In this document: one piece after another, positions 1-6,473 of the stretch | How positions within the stretch are numbered: the stretch's first letter is position 1 | Layout: each line of letters starts with the position of its first letter | Assembly: GCA_024711185.1 (NCBI GenBank) | Contig: JANJTI010000087.1 | Coordinates: 1-19,804, forward strand | DNA length: 19,804 bases | Source of the DNA: Brevundimonas sp. | GTDB taxonomy: Bacteria; Pseudomonadota; Alphaproteobacteria; Caulobacterales; Caulobacteraceae | Direction of reading: 5' to 3' | Program-made: the position numbers and the translations under genes | The notes under the pieces: model-generated | Told to the model about the DNA's origin: nothing | Database searches by the model: none | Seen by the model: only the letters and a program-made list of their open reading frames with translations

Positions 1-1
1 C

Positions 2-1270
2 GCCGCGGCCCGGCCGGACGGCGACCGTCCCGGCTGGCGCCTGCAGCTCTGGCGGCGCGAGAGCGACCTCGAGAACACCTTCGTTGCCCTCGCCGACGAC
101 CGCTCCGCCGCCACGCCCGCCAACCACCAGTTCGAGACCCCCGCCGTCGGCTGGGGCGCCAATGCGGCCCTGCGCCGGGTCATCGTCAGCGGCATCGCCC
201 GCGTCGAGTGGGAGCTTGGCGCCGACGCCCGCGTGTTCGAGGGCGAGACCCGCGAGCGTTTCCGCAACCTCGGCGCCGGCTTCACCCGCGGCCGCGTCGC
301 GGGCGGCGAAACGTCCGTCGCCGGCCTCTACGCCGAGGGCTCCTGGACGCATGGGCCGTGGCTCGTCGCCGGGGGCCTGCGCGCAGACCGGTGGGAGAAC
401 CGTGGCGGGATTCGTCGCGAGTTCGACCTCGCCAACGGCAACGCAACCCTCGACGAGACCGACCCCGACCGCTCCGGCGAGGTGATCAGCGCCCGCCTCG
501 CCGCCCGCCGCGACCTCGGCGCCGGCCACGCGCTGCGCGTCGCCGCCTACTCCGGCTTCCGGCCCGCCACCCTCAATGAGCTGCACCGCCCCTTTCGTGT
601 CGGCAACGACATTACCGAGGCCAACGCCGGCCTGGAGCCGGAACGGCTCCGCGGGATCGAGGCCGGCTGGAGCTGGAGCGGAGACCGCGCCTCCGTGGCC
701 GCCACCGTGTTCCGCAACGAGATCGCCGACCCCATCGTCAACGTCACTCTCGCCGAAGGTCCCGGAAACTTCCCGCGCGCCGGCTTCGTCCCCGCCGGCG
801 GCGTGCTGCGTCAGCGGCGAAACGCAGGAACGATCCAGGCGACCGGCGTGGAGGTCGACGGCCGACTGGACCTTACGGACGACCTGTCGTTGCGTGCCGC
901 CGCCGCCTTCACCGACGCCGAGGTGGACGGCGGCGCCGCCGCCCCGCAGCTGACCGGCCTGCGTCCGGCCCAGGCGCCGCGCTGGAGCGCCGTGGCGGGG
1001 CTCGACTGGCGCGCGACCGACCGCCTCGCCCTGGCCGCCGACCTGCGCTGGGAGAGCGATCGTTACGAGGACGACCTCAACAGCCGCGTGCTGGAAGGCG
1101 CCGTCACCGCAGCCGTGCGCGCGGACTGGAAGGTGCGCGCGGGCGTCGACCTCTATCTCGCCGCCGACAATCTGTTCGACGAGGCGGTGGAGGTGGCCGA
1201 AACGGGGACGGGCGTGCCCGGATACGGCCCGCCGCGGACATTGAGGCTGGGCCTGCGCCTCTCACGCTGA
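2..1270 (+). CDS. TonB-dependent receptor, C-terminal part (5' truncated by window)
   Basis: The frame is open from the first bases of the window, so only the last ~422 residues of an outer-membrane beta-barrel are visible. The pattern is alternating amphipathic strands with aromatic and Arg/Glu-rich turns. It includes a TonB-receptor barrel signature, Y-S-G-F-R-P-A-T-L-N-E-L, followed by a long loop and N-A-G-L-E-P-E. That N-L-x-P-E block is characteristic of TonB-dependent receptor barrels. The plug domain and signal peptide lie outside the window. The protein ends L-R-L-G-L-R-L-S-R rather than with the usual C-terminal aromatic. It should import a TonB-energised ligand, for example a ferric chelate or cobalamin-like compound; the ligand cannot be read from the sequence. 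The following PepSY/DUF2271/DUF4198/ApbE/flavoprotein genes suggest an iron chelate that is reduced in the periplasm. Family assignment is firm; substrate is inference. Confidence 0.85.
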   Translation, partial: AAARPDGDRPGWRLQLWRRESDLENTFVALADDRSAATPANHQFETPAVGWGANAALRRVIVSGIARVEWELGADARVFEGETRERFRNLGAGFTRGRVAGGETSVAGLYAEGSWTHGPWLVAGGLRADRWENRGGIRREFDLANGNATLDETDPDRSGEVISARLAARRDLGAGHALRVAAYSGFRPATLNELHRPFRVGNDITEANAGLEPERLRGIEAGWSWSGDRASVAATVFRNEIADPIVNVTLAEGPGNFPRAGFVPAGGVLRQRRNAGTIQATGVEVDGRLDLTDDLSLRAAAAFTDAEVDGGAAAPQLTGLRPAQAPRWSAVAGLDWRATDRLALAADLRWESDRYEDDLNSRVLEGAVTAAVRADWKVRAGVDLYLAADNLFDEAVEVAETGTGVPGYGPPRTLRLGLRLSR

Positions 1271-1286
1271 CTGCGCCAATCCAGCT

Positions 1287-1305
1287 ATTGCAAATCGTTC
1301 GCAGG
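1287..1305 (+). promoter_or_regulatory. candidate Fur-type operator before the reductase operon
   Basis: The 19-mer ATTGCAAATCGTTCGCAGG matches the variant Fur-box form AATGCGAATCATTCGCATT at 14 of 19 positions by my own alignment. It is partly palindromic (TGCAA-N5-TCGCA). It sits in the only gap between the receptor gene and the PepSY gene, 17 nt before the GTG start. The core resembles the palindrome at 8755-8773 before the second receptor. No clear -35/-10 pair was recognised here, so it could be a chance match. Confidence 0.4.
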
Positions 1306-1322
1306 TTCGGCACAAGCCGGAC

Positions 1323-1976
1323 GTGACCGACACCGCCGCCGCCAGTTCAAGACCCAGCCCCGCCCTGAACGCCCGCCGGTCGTTCTGGCTCAAGCAACTG
1401 CATCAGTGGCACTGGATCTCGGCCGCCGTCAGCCTGGCCGGCCTGCTGCTGTTCGCGGTCACGGGAATCACCCTCAACCACGCCGCCCAGATTCCCGCCG
1501 AGCCTGTCGTGGTCGAGACCGCCGCCCGGTTGCCGGCGCCCCTTGTCGAACGCCTCGCGGCCTTCCCCGAAACCACGACCGACCCCGTCCCCGACGCCGT
1601 CGCCCGCTGGGCCGCCGACGCCCTGGACGCCCGGATCGCCGGGCGCCCCACCGAAACCACCGCCCACGAGATCTACGTCGCCCTGCCCGAGCCCGGCGGC
1701 GACGGCTGGCTGACCCTCGACCGCGCCACCGGCGAGGCGGTGCGCGAGCGCACCACGCGCGGCTGGATCGCCTGGGCCAACGACCTGCACAAGGGCCGCA
1801 ACACCGGCCCGGTCTGGTACTGGTTCATCGACATCTTCGCCATCGCCTGCGTGGTCTTCGCCGTCACCGGCTTCGCCCTGACCTGGATGCACGCCCGCCA
1901 GCGCCCGTCGACCTGGCCCCTGCTCGGGCTCGGCGTCCTGATCCCCGTCGTCATCGCCCTGCTGTTCATCCACTGA
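1323..1976 (+). CDS. PepSY-associated transmembrane helix protein
   Basis: A 217-residue inner-membrane protein starting at GTG 1323, the only sensible start after the receptor stop. Predicted transmembrane helices lie at about residues 31-53, 165-189 and 198-216, with a periplasmic segment of roughly 110 residues between helices 1 and 2. This layout is typical of short PepSY-associated TM proteins found with siderophore receptors (PiuB-like family). Histidines cluster at the membrane edges: H27, H30 and H53 around helix 1, and H156 and H190 around helix 2. They could ligate heme; that is inference from position only. In this operon it probably carries electrons across the inner membrane between the cytosolic flavoprotein encoded four genes later and periplasmic acceptors. 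The DUF2271 gene follows after 8 nt, so translation is probably coupled. No truncation is visible. Confidence 0.82.
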   Translation: MTDTAAASSRPSPALNARRSFWLKQLHQWHWISAAVSLAGLLLFAVTGITLNHAAQIPAEPVVVETAARLPAPLVERLAAFPETTTDPVPDAVARWAADALDARIAGRPTETTAHEIYVALPEPGGDGWLTLDRATGEAVRERTTRGWIAWANDLHKGRNTGPVWYWFIDIFAIACVVFAVTGFALTWMHARQRPSTWPLLGLGVLIPVVIALLFIH

Positions 1977-1984
1977 GGTCGCTC

Positions 1985-2497
1985 ATGCGCCAGCTCCCCA
2001 TCGCCCTCGCCTCCCTCGCCGCCGGCGCGGTCGCCACGCCCGCGCTGGCCGCCGACCTGAGCGTCTCGGTGACCATCCCCCGGCTCAACGTCGCCGCCTA
2101 CCATCGGCCCTATGTCGCCGTCTGGGTCGAGCGCCCCGACAACACCGCCGTGCGCACCCTCGCGGTCTGGTATCAGCAGACCGCCAACCGCGAGGGCGAC
2201 GGCAAGGACTGGCTGAAGGACATGCGCACCTGGTGGCGACGCGGCGGCCGGTCGATGACCCTGCCGGCCGACGGCGTCTCCAGCGCCACCAAGGCCCCGG
2301 GGACCCACACCGTCGCCGTGCCCGGCGCCCGCCTGTCGAACCTGCCCGCCGGCGAGTACGTCATGGTCGTCGAGGCGGCCCGCGAACTGGGCGGCCGCGA
2401 GGTCGTGCGCGTGCCCTTCCGCTGGGGCGCGGCGAACACCGCCCGCGCCGCCGGCTCCACCGAACTCGGCGCCGTCGCCGTCGCCGTCACCCGCTAG
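1985..2497 (+). CDS. DUF2271 periplasmic protein, probable FMN-carrying subunit
   Basis: A 170-residue protein with a Sec signal peptide ending at about A22-A23 (L-A-A-D). The start is ATG 1985; a GAGG stretch overlapping the previous gene's stop can serve as ribosome binding site. The body has the DUF2271 hallmarks: a V-A-V-W-V-E strand, a K-D-W-L-K-D-M-R-T-W-W-R-R-G-G-R-S segment and an A-P-G-T-H-T turn. Residues 96-102 read D-G-V-S-S-A-T, matching the ApbE flavinylation consensus D-x-x-[ST]-G-A-[TS] except Ser for Gly. In NqrC-type proteins FMN is esterified to the last Thr/Ser, which would be T102 here. An apbE gene lies two genes downstream. I infer a periplasmic flavoprotein receiving electrons from the PepSY protein. 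Domain family is well supported; the cofactor is inference. Confidence 0.85.
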   Translation: MRQLPIALASLAAGAVATPALAADLSVSVTIPRLNVAAYHRPYVAVWVERPDNTAVRTLAVWYQQTANREGDGKDWLKDMRTWWRRGGRSMTLPADGVSSATKAPGTHTVAVPGARLSNLPAGEYVMVVEAARELGGREVVRVPFRWGAANTARAAGSTELGAVAVAVTR

Positions 2498-2509
2498 AGG
2501 AAGTCCGCC

Positions 2510-3325
2510 ATGAAGAAATCTCTCGCCCGCCTCGCCGCTCCGATCCTCGGCGTCCTGGCCGCCCTCGCCGCGCCGGTGACGGCCCAGGCCCACCGCGCCT
2601 GGCTGGCCCCGACCTCCACCGTGCTCTCGGGCGACAGCGCCTGGGTCGGCTTCGACGCCGGCATGTCCAACGGGGTCTTCATTCCCGACCACGCCGCGAT
2701 GAACCTGGCAGGTCTGGTGATCACCGCCCCCGACGGCTCGACCGTCCAGCCCGAGAACCTGCACCGCGCCCGCTACCGCTCCACCTTCGACCTGCACCTG
2801 ACGCAGCCGGGCACGTACAAGGTCTCCAACGTCACCGGCGGGATCATGGCCAGCTACCGCGAGAACGACGAGGAGAAGCGCTGGCGCGGTCAGGCGGCCG
2901 AGTTCCCGGGCGCCCTGCCCGCGGGCGCGACGGACGTCGTCGCCACCCGAACCTCGAACCGCATCGAGACCTTCGTCACCCTCGGCGCCCCGACCGACGG
3001 CGTCTTCGCTGACCCGGCAGAGGGCCTGGCGATGATCCCGGTCACCCACCCGAACGACCTGGTCGCCGGCGAGCCCGCCACCTTCCGCCTGTCCAACGAC
3101 GGGATCGCCGCCGCCGGCGTCGAGGTGACCATCGCGCGCGGCGGCACGCGGTACCGCGACGCGCCGGGGGAGATGACCGTCACGACCGGGGCCGACGGCT
3201 CGTTCACCGTCACCTGGCCCGAGGCCGGCATGTACTGGCTGAACGCCGCCGTCCGCACCCCCGCGCGCGGCGACGCGATGGCCGCCAACGCCCAGTATGT
3301 GGCGGTCCTGGAAGTCCTGCCCTGA
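2510..3325 (+). CDS. DUF4198 domain-containing periplasmic protein
   Basis: A 271-residue secreted protein starting at ATG 2510, preceded by a strong AGAGGAAG ribosome binding site. The signal peptide (K2-K3, hydrophobic core to residue 21) ends in V-T-A-Q-A, predicting cleavage after A27 so that the mature protein begins H28-R-A-W-L-A-P. The remainder is beta-rich with a C-terminal carboxypeptidase-regulatory/Ig-like half (about residues 185-271, containing T-G-A-D-G-S-F-T-V-T-W and G-M-Y-W-L-N). This is the DUF4198 layout, a family that includes nickel- or cobalt-uptake accessory proteins (NikK/NikM-like) and companions of siderophore receptors. A free N-terminal histidine could bind a metal. 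Its role here is unknown; the neighbours suggest periplasmic handling of an imported metal chelate. The product is intact and the apbE reading frame follows at once. Confidence 0.83.
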   Translation: MKKSLARLAAPILGVLAALAAPVTAQAHRAWLAPTSTVLSGDSAWVGFDAGMSNGVFIPDHAAMNLAGLVITAPDGSTVQPENLHRARYRSTFDLHLTQPGTYKVSNVTGGIMASYRENDEEKRWRGQAAEFPGALPAGATDVVATRTSNRIETFVTLGAPTDGVFADPAEGLAMIPVTHPNDLVAGEPATFRLSNDGIAAAGVEVTIARGGTRYRDAPGEMTVTTGADGSFTVTWPEAGMYWLNAAVRTPARGDAMAANAQYVAVLEVLP

Positions 3326-3420
3326 CGTCCGCCGACAACAACCGGGTCCTGGTTCCGACGCACGGGCGGCCGCCGACGCGCGCGCCCGGCGACACGGTCG
3401 TCGACCTGTCCGGCCAGACC

Positions 3421-4344
3421 ATGGGCACCACCTGGTCGATCCGGCTCGTCCCGCCGCCGGGGCTGCCGGCCGGCGCCGCGCGAGAGGCGGTCGAGACCGA
3501 ACTGGCCGACGTCGTCGCCCGGTTCAGCCATTGGGATCCGCGCGCCGAGCTGGCCCGCTTCAACGGCGCGCCGCCCGGCTTCTACGCCGTCTCGGAACCG
3601 TTCTGGTCCCTGCTCGACGCCGCACTGGACATCGCCGACGACACCGACGGCGCCGTGGATCCCACGCTGGGCGCACTGGTCGACCTGTGGGGCTTCGGTC
3701 CCGCCGGGCCTCGTCCCGCCGGCGACCTGCCGACCGACGAGGAGATCGGGGCTGCCCTCGCCGTCTCCGGCTGGAAGGGGCTCCGCCTCAACCGTCCGAT
3801 GCGCGCGGTGCAACAGGTCGGCGGCCTGAAGCTGGACCTCTCGGGCATTGCCAAGGGCCACGCCGTCGACCGCGTGTCGGACCGACTGACCGAACTGGGC
3901 GCTTCGCACCATCTCGTCGAGATCGGCGGCGAACTGCGCGGCCGCGGCGTGAAGCCCGACGGCCAGCCGTGGTGGGTCGAACTGCAGCAGGCCCCCGGCG
4001 CACCTGCCCCGCGCACCCTTGTCGCCCTGTTCGATCTCGCCGTCGCCACGTCCGGCGACTGGATCCGCGGCTTCGACCACGGCGGGCGCCGCTATGGCCA
4101 CACTCTCGACGGCCGCACCGGCCGGCCGGTCGACAACGGGGTCGCCTCGGTGACGGTGCTGGCGGAGACGGCCCTGCGGGCAGACGCCATGGCCACGGCC
4201 CTGACCGTGATGGGTCCTGTCGAGGGTCCCGCCTTCGCCGAGGCCCTGAACATCGCAGCCGCCTTCGTGGTGCGCGGCGACGAGGGACTGACCGAGACGC
4301 TCACCCCCGCCTTCGCGGCCATGCTGAACGACGCCGCCGCGTGA
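3421..4344 (+). CDS. apbE: FAD:protein FMN transferase (ApbE family)
   Basis: ApbE transfers FMN from FAD to a Thr/Ser of exported target proteins in a Mg2+-dependent reaction. The conserved blocks are present in order: T-M-G-T-T-W at the very start, L-D-L-S-G-I-A-K-G-H-A-V-D, E-I-G-G-E-L, A-T-S-G-D, H-T-L-D-G-R-T-G-R-P-V, and A-D-A-M-A-T-A-L-T-V-M-G. ATG 3421 is the first ordinary start codon, but it lies inside the conserved T-M-G-T motif and has no Shine-Dalgarno sequence. The frame is open further upstream. A CTG at 3322, 7 nt after GGAAG and overlapping the DUF4198 stop, would add 33 residues and restore the first strand, so the true protein is probably longer. No obvious signal peptide or lipobox is seen in either version. 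Its likely substrate is the DUF2271 protein. The next gene overlaps its stop codon. Confidence 0.9.
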   Translation: MGTTWSIRLVPPPGLPAGAAREAVETELADVVARFSHWDPRAELARFNGAPPGFYAVSEPFWSLLDAALDIADDTDGAVDPTLGALVDLWGFGPAGPRPAGDLPTDEEIGAALAVSGWKGLRLNRPMRAVQQVGGLKLDLSGIAKGHAVDRVSDRLTELGASHHLVEIGGELRGRGVKPDGQPWWVELQQAPGAPAPRTLVALFDLAVATSGDWIRGFDHGGRRYGHTLDGRTGRPVDNGVASVTVLAETALRADAMATALTVMGPVEGPAFAEALNIAAAFVVRGDEGLTETLTPAFAAMLNDAAA

Positions 4345-5708
4345 CCTCCGATCCGGTCCGCTGGCTGTGGGCGGCCGCCGCGGTCGCCCTGTGGCTGCTG
4401 TCGATCGCCGCCGTCGCCGCCCTGCGCGTGCGCGCCCGCCGGCGCACCGCCGCCCGGGCCGGGGCGCTCTCCGCCGAGGCGGAGGGCGAGGGCGTGCTGG
4501 TCGCCTTCGCCAGCCAGACCGGCCTCGCCGAACAGCTGGCCTGGCGGACCGCCGAGGCGCTGGCCGGCGCCGGCGCGCCCGCGCGCGTCGTCGGGCTCGG
4601 CGACCTCGACCCGACCACCCTGCGATGCGCCGGCCGGGTGCTGATCGTCGCCTCCACCACCGGCGAGGGGGACGCCCCCGACAGCCCGTCCCGCTTCGTG
4701 CGTCGGCACATGGCCGCGCCCGCGGAGCTCGCCGGCCTGCGCTACGCCGTGCTGGCGCTGGGCGACCGATCCTACGCGAAATTCTGCGGCTTCGGCCGGG
4801 CGCTGGACGGCTGGCTGCGCCGCTCGGGGGCCGAGCCCCTGTTCGACCGCGTCGAGGTCGACGACGGCGACGCCGGCGCCCTGCGGCACTGGCGACACCA
4901 GCTCGCCGCGGCGACCGGCGCCCCGGTGGCCGCCGACTGGACGCCGCCCGCCTACGACCGCTGGCGGCTGGTCGAGCGCGCGCACCTCAATCCGGGCGGC
5001 CCCGGGGGCGAAGCGTGGCGGCTGGCCTTCGAGCCGGTGGGACACAGGCCCGACTGGCAGGCGGGCGACATCGCCGAGGTCGGCCTGCCGGCGGTGGAGG
5101 GCGCGCCCCCGGCCAGCCGCGAATATTCCGTCGCCTCGGTCGCCGCCGATGGCCGGGTCGAGTTGATCGTCCGCCGGGTGGTCCGCGACGACGGCTCTCC
5201 CGGCCTCGCCTCCGGCTGGCTGACGGGTGGATTGCAGCCCGGCGACGAGGTCGACCTGCGCCTGCGCTCGAACCGCAGCTTCCACGGCCCTTCTTCGGAT
5301 GTCCCGCTGGTCCTGATCGGCGCCGGCACCGGCCTCGCCGGCCTGCGCGGCCACCTGCGTGCGCGGCCGGCGGCCGGCCACGGGGGCGCCTGGCTGCTGT
5401 GGGGCGAGCGCAGCCCGGTCCACGACGCATGGCTCGACGACGAACTGCAGGCCGCCCTCGCCGCCGGGCGGCTGACCCGTCTGGACCGCGTCTTCTCGCG
5501 CGCGCCCGGCGGCCGCTACGTGCAGGCGCTGGTGGAGGAACACGCCGACGAGCTGCGCTGCTGGGTCGACCGCGGCGCGACCGTGCTGGTCTGCGGCAGC
5601 CTCGAGGGCATGTCGGCCGGGGTGCACGCGGCGCTCGAGGCGGCGCTGGGGGCCGAGCGGGTGCTGGAGCTGCTCGAGACGGGGCGGTATCGGCGAGACG
5701 TGTACTGA
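4341..5708 (+). CDS. membrane-anchored flavodoxin/FNR-type NADPH reductase (sulfite reductase alpha-like)
   Basis: A 455-residue diflavin reductase starting at GTG 4341, which overlaps the apbE stop (GTGA). One transmembrane helix lies at about residues 8-30, followed by a basic stretch (R-A-R-R-R) that places the rest in the cytosol. The flavodoxin domain (51-195) shows S-Q-T-G-L-A-E, S-T-T-G-E-G-D-A-P-D-S and L-G-D-R-S-Y-A-K-F-C. The FAD domain (about 205-320) has R-E-Y-S (260-263) and G-S-P-G-L-A-S (285-291). The NADPH domain has G-A-G-T-G-L-A-G (328-335) and V-C-G-S-L-E-G-M. It ends with the aromatic Y typical of the family. The order FMN-FAD-NADPH matches cytochrome P450 reductase and CysJ, but the N-terminal anchor and context indicate electron supply to the PepSY membrane protein rather than to a sulfite reductase subunit. 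It converges with the dioxygenase gene across a 3-nt gap. Confidence 0.88.
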   Translation: MTSDPVRWLWAAAAVALWLLSIAAVAALRVRARRRTAARAGALSAEAEGEGVLVAFASQTGLAEQLAWRTAEALAGAGAPARVVGLGDLDPTTLRCAGRVLIVASTTGEGDAPDSPSRFVRRHMAAPAELAGLRYAVLALGDRSYAKFCGFGRALDGWLRRSGAEPLFDRVEVDDGDAGALRHWRHQLAAATGAPVAADWTPPAYDRWRLVERAHLNPGGPGGEAWRLAFEPVGHRPDWQAGDIAEVGLPAVEGAPPASREYSVASVAADGRVELIVRRVVRDDGSPGLASGWLTGGLQPGDEVDLRLRSNRSFHGPSSDVPLVLIGAGTGLAGLRGHLRARPAAGHGGAWLLWGERSPVHDAWLDDELQAALAAGRLTRLDRVFSRAPGGRYVQALVEEHADELRCWVDRGATVLVCGSLEGMSAGVHAALEAALGAERVLELLETGRYRRDVY

Positions 5709-5711
5709 GGC

Positions 5712-6389
5712 TCACACCTCCGACCAACGCCGCAGCAGGTTGTGGTAGACGGCGGTCAGCTCCAGCACCGACGGATCCTTCGGCCCCTTGTCCAGTGTCA
5801 CCCGCTGGATGGCCACGTCGAGGCGGAACAGGGTCTCGCGGTCGGCGTCGTCGCGAACCAGGCTCTGCAGCCAGAAGAAGCTGGCCACCCGCGCCCCGCG
5901 CGTCACCGGCGTCACCCGGTGCAGGCTCTTGGACGGATAGAGCACCAGGTCCCCGGCCGGCAGCTTGACCGTCTGCGGCCCGTACATCTCCTCGATGACC
6001 AGCTCGCCGCCCTCGTAGTCCTCCGGCTCCGACAGGAACAGGGTGCACGAGAGATCGCTGCGGATGCGCGTCGCGCCGCGCTGGCGGATGGCGTTGTCGA
6101 CGTGGACGCCAAAGTGCTCACCGCCCTCGTAGCGGTTGAACAGCGGCGGGAAGATGGTGTGCGGCAGGGCCGCGGAGACGAACATCGGATGGGCGTTCAG
6201 CGCCTGCATCACCAGAGCGCCGACCTCCCTCGCCTCGGGCGAGTCCTCGGGCAGCTGGCGGTTGACCTTGGCCGTCGCCGACTGGTGGCCGGAGGTGACG
6301 TTGCCGTCGACCCAGTCGCCGGCGTCCAGCCGGGCGCGCAGGGTGGCGACCTCGTCCTTCGTGAACACCTCGGGAATGTGCAGCAGCAT
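5712..6389 (-). CDS. Fe(II)/2-oxoglutarate-dependent dioxygenase, PiuC/YbiX (PKHD-type) family
   Basis: A 225-residue cytosolic protein, the normal length for YbiX/PiuC. ATG 6389 is preceded by a strong AAGGAGG five nt upstream. The metal site is the facial triad H96-x-D98 (in G-V-H-V-D) and H157 (in S-L-H-R-V), with R167 as the likely 2-oxoglutarate-binding arginine. [10 protein letters not shown] and the strand [11 protein letters not shown] also fit the family. Genes of this family commonly sit beside catecholate siderophore receptors (fiu-ybiX, piuA-piuC), as here, where the receptor gene lies 84 nt upstream. The in vivo substrate is not established; a role in processing an imported siderophore is often supposed. 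Expression is probably iron-dependent through the receptor promoter, modulated by the intervening hairpin. Confidence 0.93.
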   Translation of the reverse strand: MLLHIPEVFTKDEVATLRARLDAGDWVDGNVTSGHQSATAKVNRQLPEDSPEAREVGALVMQALNAHPMFVSAALPHTIFPPLFNRYEGGEHFGVHVDNAIRQRGATRIRSDLSCTLFLSEPEDYEGGELVIEEMYGPQTVKLPAGDLVLYPSKSLHRVTPVTRGARVASFFWLQSLVRDDADRETLFRLDVAIQRVTLDKGPKDPSVLELTAVYHNLLRRWSEV

Positions 6390-6412
6390 GACCGCCTCCT
6401 TGATGCGGTGAC

Positions 6413-6449
6413 GCCCGGGATCCGGCCCTCAGGAAGCCGGATCCCGGGC
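6413..6449 (-). promoter_or_regulatory. 14-bp perfect intercistronic hairpin
   Basis: GCCCGGGATCCGGC (6413-6426) is exactly complementary to 6436-6449, with a 9-nt loop. It lies in the 84-nt gap between the receptor stop and the dioxygenase start. Neither strand has a T-run after it, so it is not a standard intrinsic terminator. A role in mRNA stability, processing or partial attenuation is more likely. Confidence 0.6.
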
Positions 6450-6473
6450 TCTGCCGGTCGTCGGGCCGGGCGA

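Noticed and set aside
1673..3049. 458-codon minus-strand open frame
   Set aside because: It covers the PepSY, DUF2271 and DUF4198 genes in antisense, is Gly/Asp-rich without recognisable motifs, and is explained by third-position GC bias of the real genes.
3297..4340. Upstream extension of the flavoprotein frame from ATG 3297
   Set aside because: The 348 extra residues are Arg/Pro-rich and out of frame with apbE, which occupies this stretch. The flavoprotein begins at GTG 4341, overlapping the apbE stop.
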